IMG/VR virus record: IMGVR_UViG_3300032213_000998
Location: 1-32,561 of that record
Reading direction: 5' to 3' (one strand)
DNA length: 32,561 nt
From: a virus
Shown here: positions 15,819 to 24,700 of the stretch, in pieces
Layout: each line of letters starts with the position of its first letter
How positions within the stretch are numbered: position 1 is the stretch's first letter
Position numbers and translations under genes: made by a program
Notes under the pieces: model-generated
What the model saw: the letters and a program-made list of their open reading frames with translations, nothing else
The model's database searches: none
What the model was told of the DNA's origin: nothing

Positions 15819-16288
15819 TGTTTGGCATTCCTCTTCCTTGGATATTAGTGGGTGCAATGGTTGCACTGTTTGGAACATACAGAGGTGGCTATCACTTTGG
15901 TTGGGAAGATCGTGACCAAGAGATGCAGATAGAGATAGCTAAGAAGAACGAAGAGTCTAGGGTTAAAGAACAAGAGATGGCTGCTAAGCTTAGTGATAAA
16001 GAAGCAGCATTGAGAAAGGCAAACAATGAAGTATCTAAGAAACAGTCTGCTATGCGTGAGCTTGTTAGGGTTGGTGAGCTGCGCCTCCCCACCTCCAGTT
16101 GTGTACAAACCGCCACAAGTTCCCCCACTCCCGCAGGAAATAGCAACACCGATGCAGCCGAACTTGAGCGACAGACTATTAATGCTCTTATCGACATCGT
16201 TGCCGAAGGAGACAAAGCCATCAACAAGCTCAACCAATGCATCGCAGCCTATGACGAAGTAAGGAATTTAATCAATGGTAACCGCTGA
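15818..16288 (+). CDS. Inner-membrane spanin (Rz-like)
   Basis: A 156-residue protein: residues 6-24 (PWILVGAMVALFGTYRGGY) are one N-terminal membrane anchor, residues 30-90 a long charged coiled coil (EDRDQEMQIEIAKKNEESRV, ALRKANNEVSKKQSAMREL), and the rest a periplasmic domain. This is the i-spanin layout. A complete Rz1 lipoprotein gene is nested in the +1 frame. With it, the spanin pair spans the periplasm and fuses inner and outer membranes as the last step of lysis. The gene starts in a TAATG overlap and ends 14 bases inside the endolysin gene. Low sequence similarity between spanins is usual; the topology and nesting decide the call. Confidence 0.85.
   Translation: MFGIPLPWILVGAMVALFGTYRGGYHFGWEDRDQEMQIEIAKKNEESRVKEQEMAAKLSDKEAALRKANNEVSKKQSAMRELVRVGELRLPTSSCVQTATSSPTPAGNSNTDAAELERQTINALIDIVAEGDKAINKLNQCIAAYDEVRNLINGNR
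16026..16262 (+). CDS. Outer-membrane spanin lipoprotein (Rz1-like), nested
   Basis: A 78-residue lipoprotein wholly inside the Rz gene in a different frame. MKYLRNSLLCVSLLGLVSC is a lipoprotein signal with lipobox LVSC, Cys at residue 19; the mature part is Pro-rich (SPPPVVYKPPQVPPLPQEI), typical of o-spanins. AGAAAGG (16013-16019) lies about seven bases before the ATG. The local codon use of the host frame becomes unusually C-rich over this stretch because two proteins are read from the same DNA. Confidence 0.85.
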   Translation: MKYLRNSLLCVSLLGLVSCASPPPVVYKPPQVPPLPQEIATPMQPNLSDRLLMLLSTSLPKETKPSTSSTNASQPMTK

Positions 16289-16889
16289 ACATTTAAAACA
16301 ACTTCATATTGACCCATCATTAGCTGATAGTTTTAATGAGACATTTGAACGCTTTGGTATTAGTTCTCCTATTCAACAAGCTAGCTGGATAGGGCAATGT
16401 GGTCATGAGTGTGGCAACTTCCGCATCATGGAAGAGAATTTAAACTACAGGGCAGCTACGTTGCTTAAGCTATTCCCTAAGACACCTAAGCGTCAGTGGG
16501 GATTTACACCAGAGGAAGCTGCTGCCTATGAGAAGCAGCCACAGCGTATTGCCAATCGCATTTACGGCAACCGTATGGGCAACAGGGATGAAGCTTCTGG
16601 GGATGGGTTCAGGTTCCGTGGCTCCGGATTTCTCCAGCTAACTGGGCATAGCAACTTCTATCATGCAGGTCAAGCCTTGGGCGTAGATTTTGTTATGCAG
16701 CCAGAGCTTGTCCGTACCCCTAGATACGCTGCTCAAACTGCTGGTTGGTTTTGGCAGACACACGGCTTAAATAGGTTTGCAAATAGCAAAGATTTTGTTA
16801 TGATGACTAAGAAGATTAATGGTGGAACAATTGGACTAGAAGATCGTATTAAACATATCAACCATGCGGTGGATGTGTTATCTAGATGA
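16275..16889 (+). CDS. Endolysin, glycoside hydrolase family 19-like
   Basis: A 204-residue enzyme that cuts the cell wall glycan at the end of infection. The family's catalytic glutamate is in the motif GHECGNF (E45), followed by the EENLNY motif (residues 53-58); further landmarks are FRGSGFLQLTG (113-124) and KINGGTIG near residue 183, with a closing helix ENRIKHINHAVDVL-like end. It has no signal peptide, so it needs the holin to reach the wall. The gene overlaps Rz by 14 bases, completing a holin - spanin - endolysin cluster. Length is at the low end of phage chitinase-like lysins, a single domain without a wall-binding module. Confidence 0.88.
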   Translation: MVTAEHLKQLHIDPSLADSFNETFERFGISSPIQQASWIGQCGHECGNFRIMEENLNYRAATLLKLFPKTPKRQWGFTPEEAAAYEKQPQRIANRIYGNRMGNRDEASGDGFRFRGSGFLQLTGHSNFYHAGQALGVDFVMQPELVRTPRYAAQTAGWFWQTHGLNRFANSKDFVMMTKKINGGTIGLEDRIKHINHAVDVLSR

Positions 16890-16918
16890 TTGACTAAGTT
16901 TGATATTTGTGGTATGAC
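16890..16918 (+). promoter_or_regulatory. Possible promoter before the metallopeptidase gene
   Basis: TTGACT (16890-16895), 17 bases of spacer and an extended -10 TGG-TATGAC (16910-16918). It would give a leader of about 12 bases to the ATG at 16937. A TATAAT at 16933-16938 overlaps the start codon and has no good -35. Confidence 0.4.
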
Positions 16919-16936
16919 AATGAATAAAGAGTTATA

Positions 16937-17248
16937 ATGATGTTACCAACTTCTCTTAGTATTGTAGGCAGAGAAGTACCTGTAAAGGTTGTGGACGAAC
17001 TTCCTAATCAATTAGGTGAGTTTAGTTACGAAGAATATTCAATTAAAATTAAGTCTGGTCAGCACCCCTTAGCGGAGATGGATACATTGTTACATGAATG
17101 TATACACGCTATAGACGACTGCTTCCAATTAAACATGTCAGAAAGACAGGTGTATTGTTTAGCTGTAGGAGTGTTAGCACTCTTACGGGATAACAGAGAT
17201 ATGCTAACTTGTTTGACTGAAGCAATAGAGAACCCAAGAAAAGTATGA
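16937..17248 (+). CDS. Small HExxH metallopeptidase-like protein
   Basis: A 103-residue protein with a zinc-peptidase motif LLHECIHAID: H53, E54 and H57 form HExxH, and E69 in MSERQVYCLA is a candidate third ligand. The N-terminal half has strands and an acidic patch (YEEYSIKIKSG). Such short zincin-like proteins occur in many phages and are probably proteases or binding proteins with a metal; the substrate is not known. The position between the endolysin and a large virion protein suggests a role in virion maturation or in host takeover. Its stop overlaps the next start (ATGA, 17245-17248). Very short length leaves little room for a substrate-specific domain. Confidence 0.72.
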   Translation: MMLPTSLSIVGREVPVKVVDELPNQLGEFSYEEYSIKIKSGQHPLAEMDTLLHECIHAIDDCFQLNMSERQVYCLAVGVLALLRDNRDMLTCLTEAIENPRKV

Positions 17249-19722
17249 AAGATTTTACAGCACAACAAAAGGAAATAGTAGCTAGAAAACTAGGCTATGA
17301 TGGTCCTATGCAAGGCTTTGATGAGTTCATTGCTTCCTCTCCTGCGTTAGAGGCTAAGTATTCTGCCATCACTGGTAAGTATGCTGAGCGTATGGCTAAG
17401 GGTGGGCTTGTAAAAACTAAACGTAACTATCGTGTTGGTGGTGATCTTGTTGCTAAATATCAAATGGATGGTGGAGATGGCGTTATGGGAGTTGGTCTGC
17501 CTCCTTCTGGTGATAAAACACTAACAGATGATGACTTACCTACTTTGAACCCACCTACAACACCTGCTGCCGCCCCCGCTGCGAATCCGTGGGTTGAACC
17601 AACAACGTCTCCGGGAGAAGGCTATGAATGGATGCAGAATGGTTTTAATGTTGACGACACACCTGCCTACATCAAAGTACCTAAAGGTGCTGCAGGAAAT
17701 GCAGCAGTACAGCCAGCAACACCAGCTACACCTACAGCACCAACCACTGGAGGTTCAGCACCTACCGCATCGTCAGCTACATCAGGTGCTCCTGTTGCCG
17801 GAGAAGCTTCTCAAGTAACTGCTGCACAAATCACTCCTACTGATGCTCAAAAAATAAGCACAGAAAGCAGGGCTGGTGAGACAGCAACACAGGTAACAGG
17901 TGCTGCTACTGCTACAGCAGGACAAGCTACAGCCACTCAAACTGGACCAGCTGCTACATACGAAGCTTCTAAAGCTGCCCCTGCAATTGGAGAAGCATTG
18001 GCGGGTGTCACTGCAGCTAAGGGTGAAGTATCAAAAGAAGCACAAGTTACAGCAGCACAGGCTGGTCCTACAGCACTCACAGGTGCTGCTGATAGAGCTG
18101 CACAAATTGCAGAAGCACAAACTGTTAAAGCTCCTGAAGATAGAAAACTTGAAGAAGGTGAGAAGGTATCTGGCTCTGCTGTAGACATGGCTAAGGTGGA
18201 TAAGGAACTTGCCCAAGCTAAAGCCGCAGAAGGAACTGTCACTGAAGAGATGACTGTACAGGGACAGCTTACTAAACTAACTAAAGATTTTGATACTAAA
18301 AATCCCCCGCCTTGGGCTGCTGGAGCACTTAGGGCAGTGGCAGCAGAGATGGGTGCTAGAGGCTTAGGAGCTTCTAGTATGGCTGGTGCTGCTCTTGTAC
18401 AGGCTGCATTAGAAAAAGCTTTACCAATTGCTTCTGCTGATGCTGCTATATTTCAGCAAGTAGCTACACAGAATTTGTCTAATAGACAACAGGTAGCTAT
18501 GCTTACAGCACAGCAAAGAGCTGCCTTCTTAGGTCAAGAGTTTGACCAAAACTTCCAGTCCCGTGTTATCAATGCTTCTAAGATTTCTGACATTGCTAAC
18601 ATGAACTTCAATGCTAAACAGCAAGTAGCTCTTGAGAATTCTAGACTTGCTCAGTCTGTTGACTTAGCAAATCTTAATAGTAAACAAGCTGCTTTTATGG
18701 CTGAGCTTGCACAGACAGCTACACTTGAGACAGCTAATTTAAATAATAGACAGCAAGCTGCTGTTGCTAATGCTCAGGCTTTCTTAGCTATGGACATGAA
18801 GAACTTAGACAATGCACAACAAACCGTATTGTTTAAAGCACAAACAACAACACAAGCATTGTTATCAGACACTGCTGCTACTAATGCTGCTAAGCAATTT
18901 AACGCTGCTAGTGAAAATCAAGTTACGCAATTCAATGCAACAATGGCTACACAAGTTAGCCAATTTAATGCAGCACAAACTACAGCAGTTAGTCAGTTTA
19001 ACACTGATCAAACAAACTCTGTAGCTAAGTTTAATGCAGAAGCACAGAATCAAAGACAAGCCTTTAATGCTTCTCAACGATTGGTTATTGATCAATCTAA
19101 TGCTCAGTGGCAAAGAGAGATTTCAACTGCTAACACAGCAGCTACAAATGCAGCAAACAGCTTAAATGCACAATTGTCACAGAATATGACATTGGCAGAA
19201 TATAATAATCAGACACAGCTTTATAGAGACAGTGTTTCTTTTGCTTGGCAACAAGGACAGAACGATTTGGATAGAGCTAACAAGCTTGCAATTTCTGAAA
19301 TACAAGCAGATGCCACAAGGAATGCAGGGGTGGCAGCAGAAAAGACTAAAGCAAAAGGAAACCTCATAGGTACAGCAGCTAAAGCAGCAGCTATGTTTTT
19401 CTTGAGTGATGAACGCATGAAGGATATACAAGGACCAATCACCAATGCTTTAGATAAAATTAAAGAAATTGGTGGCTATTCTTATACTTATAAAGTAGAG
19501 GCTGAACCTTTTGGTTATAACAGTACAATCACTACAATGGGTGTATTGGCAGGACAAGTTAAGAAGGTGTTGCCAGAAGCTGTTAAGCCAGCTTCATTCA
19601 ACTCCACCTTTGATGTGGTGGACTATGCAGCAGTTAATGGTTTGTTAGTGGCTGCTGTTAATGAACTCATCACTAAGGTTGATTTGCTTTCTACACGATT
19701 GAATGAGTTGGAGAAGAAATAA
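17245..19722 (+). CDS. Large repeat-rich virion protein with S74 chaperone
   Basis: A 825-residue protein. Residues 1-75 are helical and end in the basic Gly motif RMAKGGLVKTKRNYRVGGDL. Residues 80-300 are low-complexity Ala/Thr/Gln/Pro (TATQVTGAATATAGQATATQ). A compact block follows (PPPWAAGALRAVAAEMGARG, LGASSMAGAALVQAALEKA), then a long helical region of 11/22-residue repeats (residues 410-644). The C-terminus is an S74 chaperone: S721-D722-E723-R724-M725-K726 carries the Ser-Lys dyad, with about 104 residues after it. The PPPWAAGALR and NLSNRQQ family is known from virion proteins of cyanophages and relatives. It is coupled to the metallopeptidase gene. Which part is packed or ejected is not known; two S74 proteins in one phage are unusual. 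Confidence 0.75.
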   Translation: MKDFTAQQKEIVARKLGYDGPMQGFDEFIASSPALEAKYSAITGKYAERMAKGGLVKTKRNYRVGGDLVAKYQMDGGDGVMGVGLPPSGDKTLTDDDLPTLNPPTTPAAAPAANPWVEPTTSPGEGYEWMQNGFNVDDTPAYIKVPKGAAGNAAVQPATPATPTAPTTGGSAPTASSATSGAPVAGEASQVTAAQITPTDAQKISTESRAGETATQVTGAATATAGQATATQTGPAATYEASKAAPAIGEALAGVTAAKGEVSKEAQVTAAQAGPTALTGAADRAAQIAEAQTVKAPEDRKLEEGEKVSGSAVDMAKVDKELAQAKAAEGTVTEEMTVQGQLTKLTKDFDTKNPPPWAAGALRAVAAEMGARGLGASSMAGAALVQAALEKALPIASADAAIFQQVATQNLSNRQQVAMLTAQQRAAFLGQEFDQNFQSRVINASKISDIANMNFNAKQQVALENSRLAQSVDLANLNSKQAAFMAELAQTATLETANLNNRQQAAVANAQAFLAMDMKNLDNAQQTVLFKAQTTTQALLSDTAATNAAKQFNAASENQVTQFNATMATQVSQFNAAQTTAVSQFNTDQTNSVAKFNAEAQNQRQAFNASQRLVIDQSNAQWQREISTANTAATNAANSLNAQLSQNMTLAEYNNQTQLYRDSVSFAWQQGQNDLDRANKLAISEIQADATRNAGVAAEKTKAKGNLIGTAAKAAAMFFLSDERMKDIQGPITNALDKIKEIGGYSYTYKVEAEPFGYNSTITTMGVLAGQVKKVLPEAVKPASFNSTFDVVDYAAVNGLLVAAVNELITKVDLLSTRLNELEKK
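18472..19176 (+). repeat. 11/22-residue repeat array in the 825-residue protein
   Basis: Residues 410-541 are six units of exactly 22 residues (NLSNRQQ..., EFDQNFQ..., NFNAKQQ..., NLNSKQA..., NLNNRQQ..., NLDNAQQ...). From about residue 546 the period becomes 11 (KQFNAAS, TQFNATM, SQFNAAQ, SQFNTDQ, AKFNAEA, QAFNASQ) for nine units. Such hendecads favour a straight, slightly right-handed coiled coil of about 35 nm if fully helical (inference). Confidence 0.75.
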
Positions 19723-19724
19723 TT

Positions 19725-19940
19725 ATGCAGAATTTTAAGAAGTATTACAGCAAGATAAATAGCATTGTTGAAAAGAACATGTCAGCATCTAAGCCCACTG
19801 CAGTATCAAAAGGTATTGTGGATCGTCCAACAAAGAAGGAAGCTGCTCCAGAAGGTAAGATGACTGCTGAACAACAAGTGGCTAAGTATGTTGAGATTAT
19901 TCGTAAACAAAAGAAGGAGCTTTTAAATGATAAAGGATGA
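19725..19940 (+). CDS. Small basic protein, function unknown
   Basis: A 71-residue Lys-rich protein (MQNFKKYYSKINSIVEK...) starting two bases after the large repeat protein. The centre is Pro/Ala/Lys and probably flexible; the end MTAEQQVAKYVEIIRKQKKE is helical. It overlaps the next gene by 14 bases, and AAGAAGGAGC (19911-19920) at its end serves the following start. No domain is recognised. It is part of the ejection-protein operon and may be a virion or assembly protein. Confidence 0.55.
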   Translation: MQNFKKYYSKINSIVEKNMSASKPTAVSKGIVDRPTKKEAAPEGKMTAEQQVAKYVEIIRKQKKELLNDKG

Positions 19941-20406
19941 AGATTTTTTAGAAGCTCCAATTCCCGGCATGTCTTTGACAACAGAGCCGGGCAGTGTGCC
20001 TTGGGAACAGCCGCCACAATTGGTAACTATCCAACAGGTAGCTGATTTTTATATTGATAAACTTACAGATGATCAAGATGCTATTGAAAAGAGTCTTGAT
20101 GCAATTGAACTAGGTGTGCCTCTTCAGTCATTGGCTAATGGAGCCATCATGTTTAATATGATGAAGGGTATTCACACTGTTGATGTTGGCTTCTTAGTGA
20201 TGCCTATCATTGTTGAATTGTTTATCACCTTAGCTGAATTAAACGGTATTGAATATTTTATAGCTGAAGAAGATAAATTAAAAGGTAAAGTTTTAGACAG
20301 AACTCTTGTAGAAAAGATTGTTAATAGTTCAGAAGCTAAAACTGAAGAAGCTATTCAATCTTTAGTTCCTGTTAATAAGGGTTTGATGTCTAAAGGAAAT
20401 ATGTAA
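19927..20406 (+). CDS. Putative virion protein with PIPGMSLTTEPG motif
   Basis: A 159-residue protein with AAGGAG (19914-19919) seven bases before the start. The opening APIPGMSLTTEPGSVPWEQP is conserved in proteins of aquatic-bacterium phages next to internal virion genes. Residues 32-60 and 95-120 are helical, with a hydrophobic stretch VDVGFLVMPIIVELFITLAE that may be buried or inserted in a membrane. The stop overlaps the next ATG by one base. Role: likely internal virion or assembly protein; the inference rests on the operon and the motif. Confidence 0.62.
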   Translation: MIKDEDFLEAPIPGMSLTTEPGSVPWEQPPQLVTIQQVADFYIDKLTDDQDAIEKSLDAIELGVPLQSLANGAIMFNMMKGIHTVDVGFLVMPIIVELFITLAELNGIEYFIAEEDKLKGKVLDRTLVEKIVNSSEAKTEEAIQSLVPVNKGLMSKGNM

Positions 20407-21788
20407 TGTCTTTTTTAATTCCACTATTACAAGGTGCTCTTGAAGGGTTTACTGAAAAGACCAAGCAGGAAGATGAAGTTAATGCTGCTTCTATTCAAGA
20501 GAAACTAAAAGCTTCTTATACAACTAGACTTGAAAAGAAAAAAGAACTTGATACCGAAAGAGCAGCAGCAACTAAGGTTGTTAATTCTCTTAGAGGTATT
20601 GAGTTTGCTGATGGTCCTTTGGATAATAGTCAACTAATTAATATTGCCACTAAACCTAAACTAGCTGAAAGTATTCTTAAGAAATTGGATGATGATCCAG
20701 AGTGGTTTAAGAAAACAAACAGAGGTTTCATTAGGCAAGTTGAAGGAGTTGATCCTACTATTGATATTAATAAACACTTTGATGATGTTTATCGCTTGCA
20801 GAAAGAAGCAGCAGTAAATGCTGAGGCGTTGTTTGCTGCTCCTGAAGATGCTTCCTTCTTTGAGAAGAGAACAGCTAGAAAGAATTTGCTTGTTGCTAAA
20901 CAAACAGCAGCTAAACTTGGTGTGTCTTTAGAAGACTTGATGTCTACATATAAGCCCTCCTCTGCCTTTGTTTCTAATATGGGTAGGGTGGATCCTTCTG
21001 CTTTAACTAAGCCAGAAGATTTTGATAAGATGGAGAAGAGGCTTAAGGCTGAGTTTATCACTGCTCAACAGTCTGGTGATAAAGAAGCAATTGCTAAAGC
21101 TGATGCCAACATTGGTAGGCTTGTCATCTTGAATGAGAAGATGAGGGTTGAAAAGAAATCTGAAGCTGAGATTCAAAGCGACATGGTTACAGAAATTCAA
21201 AAGGCCATGTCTGAAAAGAACCCAAGCAAAGCTAAGAATTTAGAAGCTCTCTTACAACAACGTAAAGTATTGCTTCGTGAGCTTCCAACACCTTCAGCAC
21301 CTGAGAAAACAACACAAAGCAATTGGATTACTATTGCTAATAGATCAGTGTCTTCTAGAATGGAAGAACTAATTCCGGGTAAGTTTATTTCTACGGTTGC
21401 CTTGGATGGTACAATTACTATGACACCTAAAGCAATTGGTGACACAGAGTTTAAAGCTGCGATGACTAAAGCTAAAAACGAAATTATTAATGACTTCACT
21501 ATTAATGGTGTTCCTAAGTCTGATTTTCATAAGAACGCTTTAATATCTATTGGTGTAAACTTCAGAAATGGAAAAGCTGTAGCTGGTGGTAATGTATTAA
21601 CTACCGCAGATGTAGACGCTGCTAAGGCTGCTGCTGCAGGAACTCCAGCACCTGCTGCACCCACTGCAGGTAGCCCTCGTTTAGGTGCTAGACCAACAGC
21701 TCCTGCTCCTGCAGCACCAGCATTAGCTCCACAAGCAGGTGGTACTCTTACTTACAATCAAGCTACAGGAAGATGGGAATATAAGTAA
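20406..21788 (+). CDS. Internal virion (ejection) protein candidate, 460 residues
   Basis: A mostly helical protein between two coupled genes (TAATG at both ends). Residues 1-15 (MSFLIPLLQGALEGF) are hydrophobic or amphipathic, residues 20-130 charged helices (RLEKKKELDTERAAATKVV), residues 140-300 further helices, and residues 395-450 an Ala/Pro linker (GTPAPAAPTAGSPRLGARP, PAPAAPALAPQ) that joins a short terminal block (GGTLTYNQATGRWEYK). There is no enzyme motif. In short-tailed phages such proteins lie just before the giant last protein and form the channel through the envelope with it. The function is inferred from position and composition. Confidence 0.6.
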   Translation: MSFLIPLLQGALEGFTEKTKQEDEVNAASIQEKLKASYTTRLEKKKELDTERAAATKVVNSLRGIEFADGPLDNSQLINIATKPKLAESILKKLDDDPEWFKKTNRGFIRQVEGVDPTIDINKHFDDVYRLQKEAAVNAEALFAAPEDASFFEKRTARKNLLVAKQTAAKLGVSLEDLMSTYKPSSAFVSNMGRVDPSALTKPEDFDKMEKRLKAEFITAQQSGDKEAIAKADANIGRLVILNEKMRVEKKSEAEIQSDMVTEIQKAMSEKNPSKAKNLEALLQQRKVLLRELPTPSAPEKTTQSNWITIANRSVSSRMEELIPGKFISTVALDGTITMTPKAIGDTEFKAAMTKAKNEIINDFTINGVPKSDFHKNALISIGVNFRNGKAVAGGNVLTTADVDAAKAAAAGTPAPAAPTAGSPRLGARPTAPAPAAPALAPQAGGTLTYNQATGRWEYK

Positions 21789-24700
21789 TGGCACAGATCG
21801 TTGATGTAACTGGTTATGGTTCTGTAGAGTTTCCAGATGGGATGTCTCAAGAGGATATGTTGGCAGCTTTAAAGAAGTTGCCACCTCTACCCCCCACAAC
21901 ACAACAAACTAATAAGATTGATCTAAGGGGTATGGCTACTCCAGATCAACAACCAGCGGCTGTTCCTCCTGCTCCAGCACCTGAGAAGCCCCCAGAAGAT
22001 TTAACTAAGCCCTCCTTCTTTGTTCGTCCACAGAAAGCTACAGCTTTAGTGGCAAGGGCAGCTAAAATTAAAGAAGAAGAGGCTGCTAAATATGCATATG
22101 ATGATTTGCATAAGAACCCAGAGTTGTTAAATAAATTAACAGCTTATGGTAGTGCTCGTTTAGGTAAGAACGGTGTTCCTCAAAAAGGTGAATCATCTAA
22201 GGATTATGTTGACAGAGTTATTAATCACATTAGAAGCATCACTGAAGATCCTAATCCCTTGCGTGTAACAGCAGAACAAGAATGGATTAATAATTCAAAA
22301 CCTGAAGATGTTGTTAAAGCAGGAGAAGCTTATAACATTCTTGAAAACACAGCTTCCTTCTTTGACCCTAGAGGACAAGCTCCTTTATCAGCATTAAAAA
22401 CCTATGCTGGATTGATGCTGTCTAACCCACTTACATATGCTAGCTTAGGTGTAGGCAAGGTAGCTGTTAATATAGTTGGTAAAGAGGCAGCTAAGGTAGG
22501 TATTAAGAAGGCACTAACAACAAAGATTGGTGCTACTGCTGCAGCTTCTCCTTTGTTATTTGAAGGAGCCAGCGGCACAGTTACTAACGTATCTAAACAG
22601 AAAAGAGAACTAGCTGTAGCTGATGCCACTGTTAGAGAGATGGAGAAGATTCTTCCGTCTTTGTCTGAAGAAGATCAAAACAAACTGCTGCCTAAAATAG
22701 AAGCAGAAAGAGCTAAAGTAGATAGAGGCATTAGTGTTTCAGAAGCTCTAGCAATGGGAGCCATTCAAGCTCCTTTTGGTTTGTTAGAAGTGGCTCCATT
22801 GATTGCTGCCTCTACAAGGGGAACAAAGTTTCTTAAGGGTGATAAGCTAACACTTAAAGACCTGACAGATGCCAGAAAGAAACAAACTGAAGTATCTGGT
22901 GGTTCTAAAAACTTAACTGGTGATGAAGCTGCTGACAATGTAGCTATGACAACCACTAACATCTATGATGGTGGTGATTTGTTAGATATGCAAGGATCAC
23001 CTACTAGCATTGCACAGATGCAAGTAAAGAATTCAATTGATAAACAAGCTGATCTTATTGCTGCCTCCATTTGGAAACAGATACCAGAATATGCTCCTAA
23101 GGCAGGGGAGAAAACATTTGAAGCTGTTCAAAGAACATTAGATAGTTTTGATAAGCTTCCTGACAATGTCATCAAGCAATCTATGGCAGACGCAGGAACT
23201 GACTTGCCTAATTTTATGGCAAGACTTGAAGCTGCTGGTTTAGATGAAGATGCTCTGAAGAAGTTCTCTTCTATGTACGGAGTATCTACAAGTGATGCTG
23301 CTCGTACATTGCAAAGCAAGTCTGTTATTAGCAGAATGCTTAACAAGATGAAAGAAGTAGATCCAGAAGGAGCTAAAGCAGTTGATGCTTTGTTTGGTAA
23401 GAAAGATCCAGTGGCTGGTCCAATGATGACTTTCAAAGGCTGGATTGATAAAGCTGACAGGAACATGATTACTGCCATGACTACCAACATGAGTACCGTC
23501 ATGCGAAATGCTTTTGGTGTTGGTACTAACTTAACTTATGGCGCAGTAGAAGAAGGCTTAGAATCTCTCATCTTTAATACTGGAAGAAAGATAGCAGGAA
23601 AGATGCGTGGATCTCCTGTGGCTGGAGACATTGGTAAAGGATTTAACGGTATTATTGATGACACTGTAAATGGGTATTTTTATTTAGGACAGGGCGATCT
23701 ATCAAGAGAGATTACAGAAGAAGCCCTTAAGAACAATCCAATGCTGATGAGCAAGATGTTAGCTACAGCAGAGGACATGAAGAATTCAGACTTGATAGCT
23801 CCTATTCGTATTTTAAATACACCTGCTGTTATCATGGATAACTATGTAAGAAGAGCTATCTTCTCTGCTTCTATCGATAACAATCTTAGGAAGACTGGTC
23901 TTAATTTAATTGATTTAATTGCACAGGATAAAAACATTCCTATCGATATCTTGAGACAAGGTGTTGATGATGCTCTTACGTTTACATTCAGTAAGACACC
24001 TACTGAAGGAATGGGCTTGGCTTTTGTTAAAGGTGTAGAAGCAGCTAGACCTCTCAGTACAGCAGTGTTTCCTTTTGCTAGATTCTTGGTGAATGCTACA
24101 CAGTGGACAGCTAAACATTACAACCCTTGGTATACAGGCAAGGGTGCAGCAGAAGCTATTGAGGGTGTCAGGCTTTTAAAGAATGGCGATGAGGCTGGTT
24201 CTAAATTGTTGTTGCAAGGCTCAGAGAGAATAGCACAGCAAGCTACTGGTATGGCTACTCTATTGGCTGCATATGCCTATAGAAAAGAAAACCAAGACAC
24301 ACCTTGGAATATAGCGAAGAGCGATGATGGGACTAATGTAGATCTTAAATATTTATTTCCAGTGAATGTCCCATTTGCTCTGGCTGACTTCTATTACAAA
24401 ATAGCTAATGGAAACCCAGAAGACTTTAAGGCAATGGATTTAGTTGAGGCTCTCACTGGCTTTAAGTCTGTAGGCTCTACTTCAGAATCACTTGAAAGAG
24501 TTAAGGAAGTTGCTTCTTCTGTGTTTGCCCCTGAAGGAGAAACAGATCAGACAGCGTTGAATAAAGTATCTAGATCTGCAGGTGATTTAATTGGTGCTTG
24601 GCTCGGTAGAGCTACTGTTCCACTTAACCAAGTTAGTGACATCATCAGTGCCTTCGATAGTAACGAAGCCCTGCCTAGAGACATCTATGTCACTAAGCCG

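Noticed and set aside
16933-16938. Perfect TATAAT
   Set aside because: It overlaps the ATG of the metallopeptidase gene and has no acceptable -35 at 16-18 bases.
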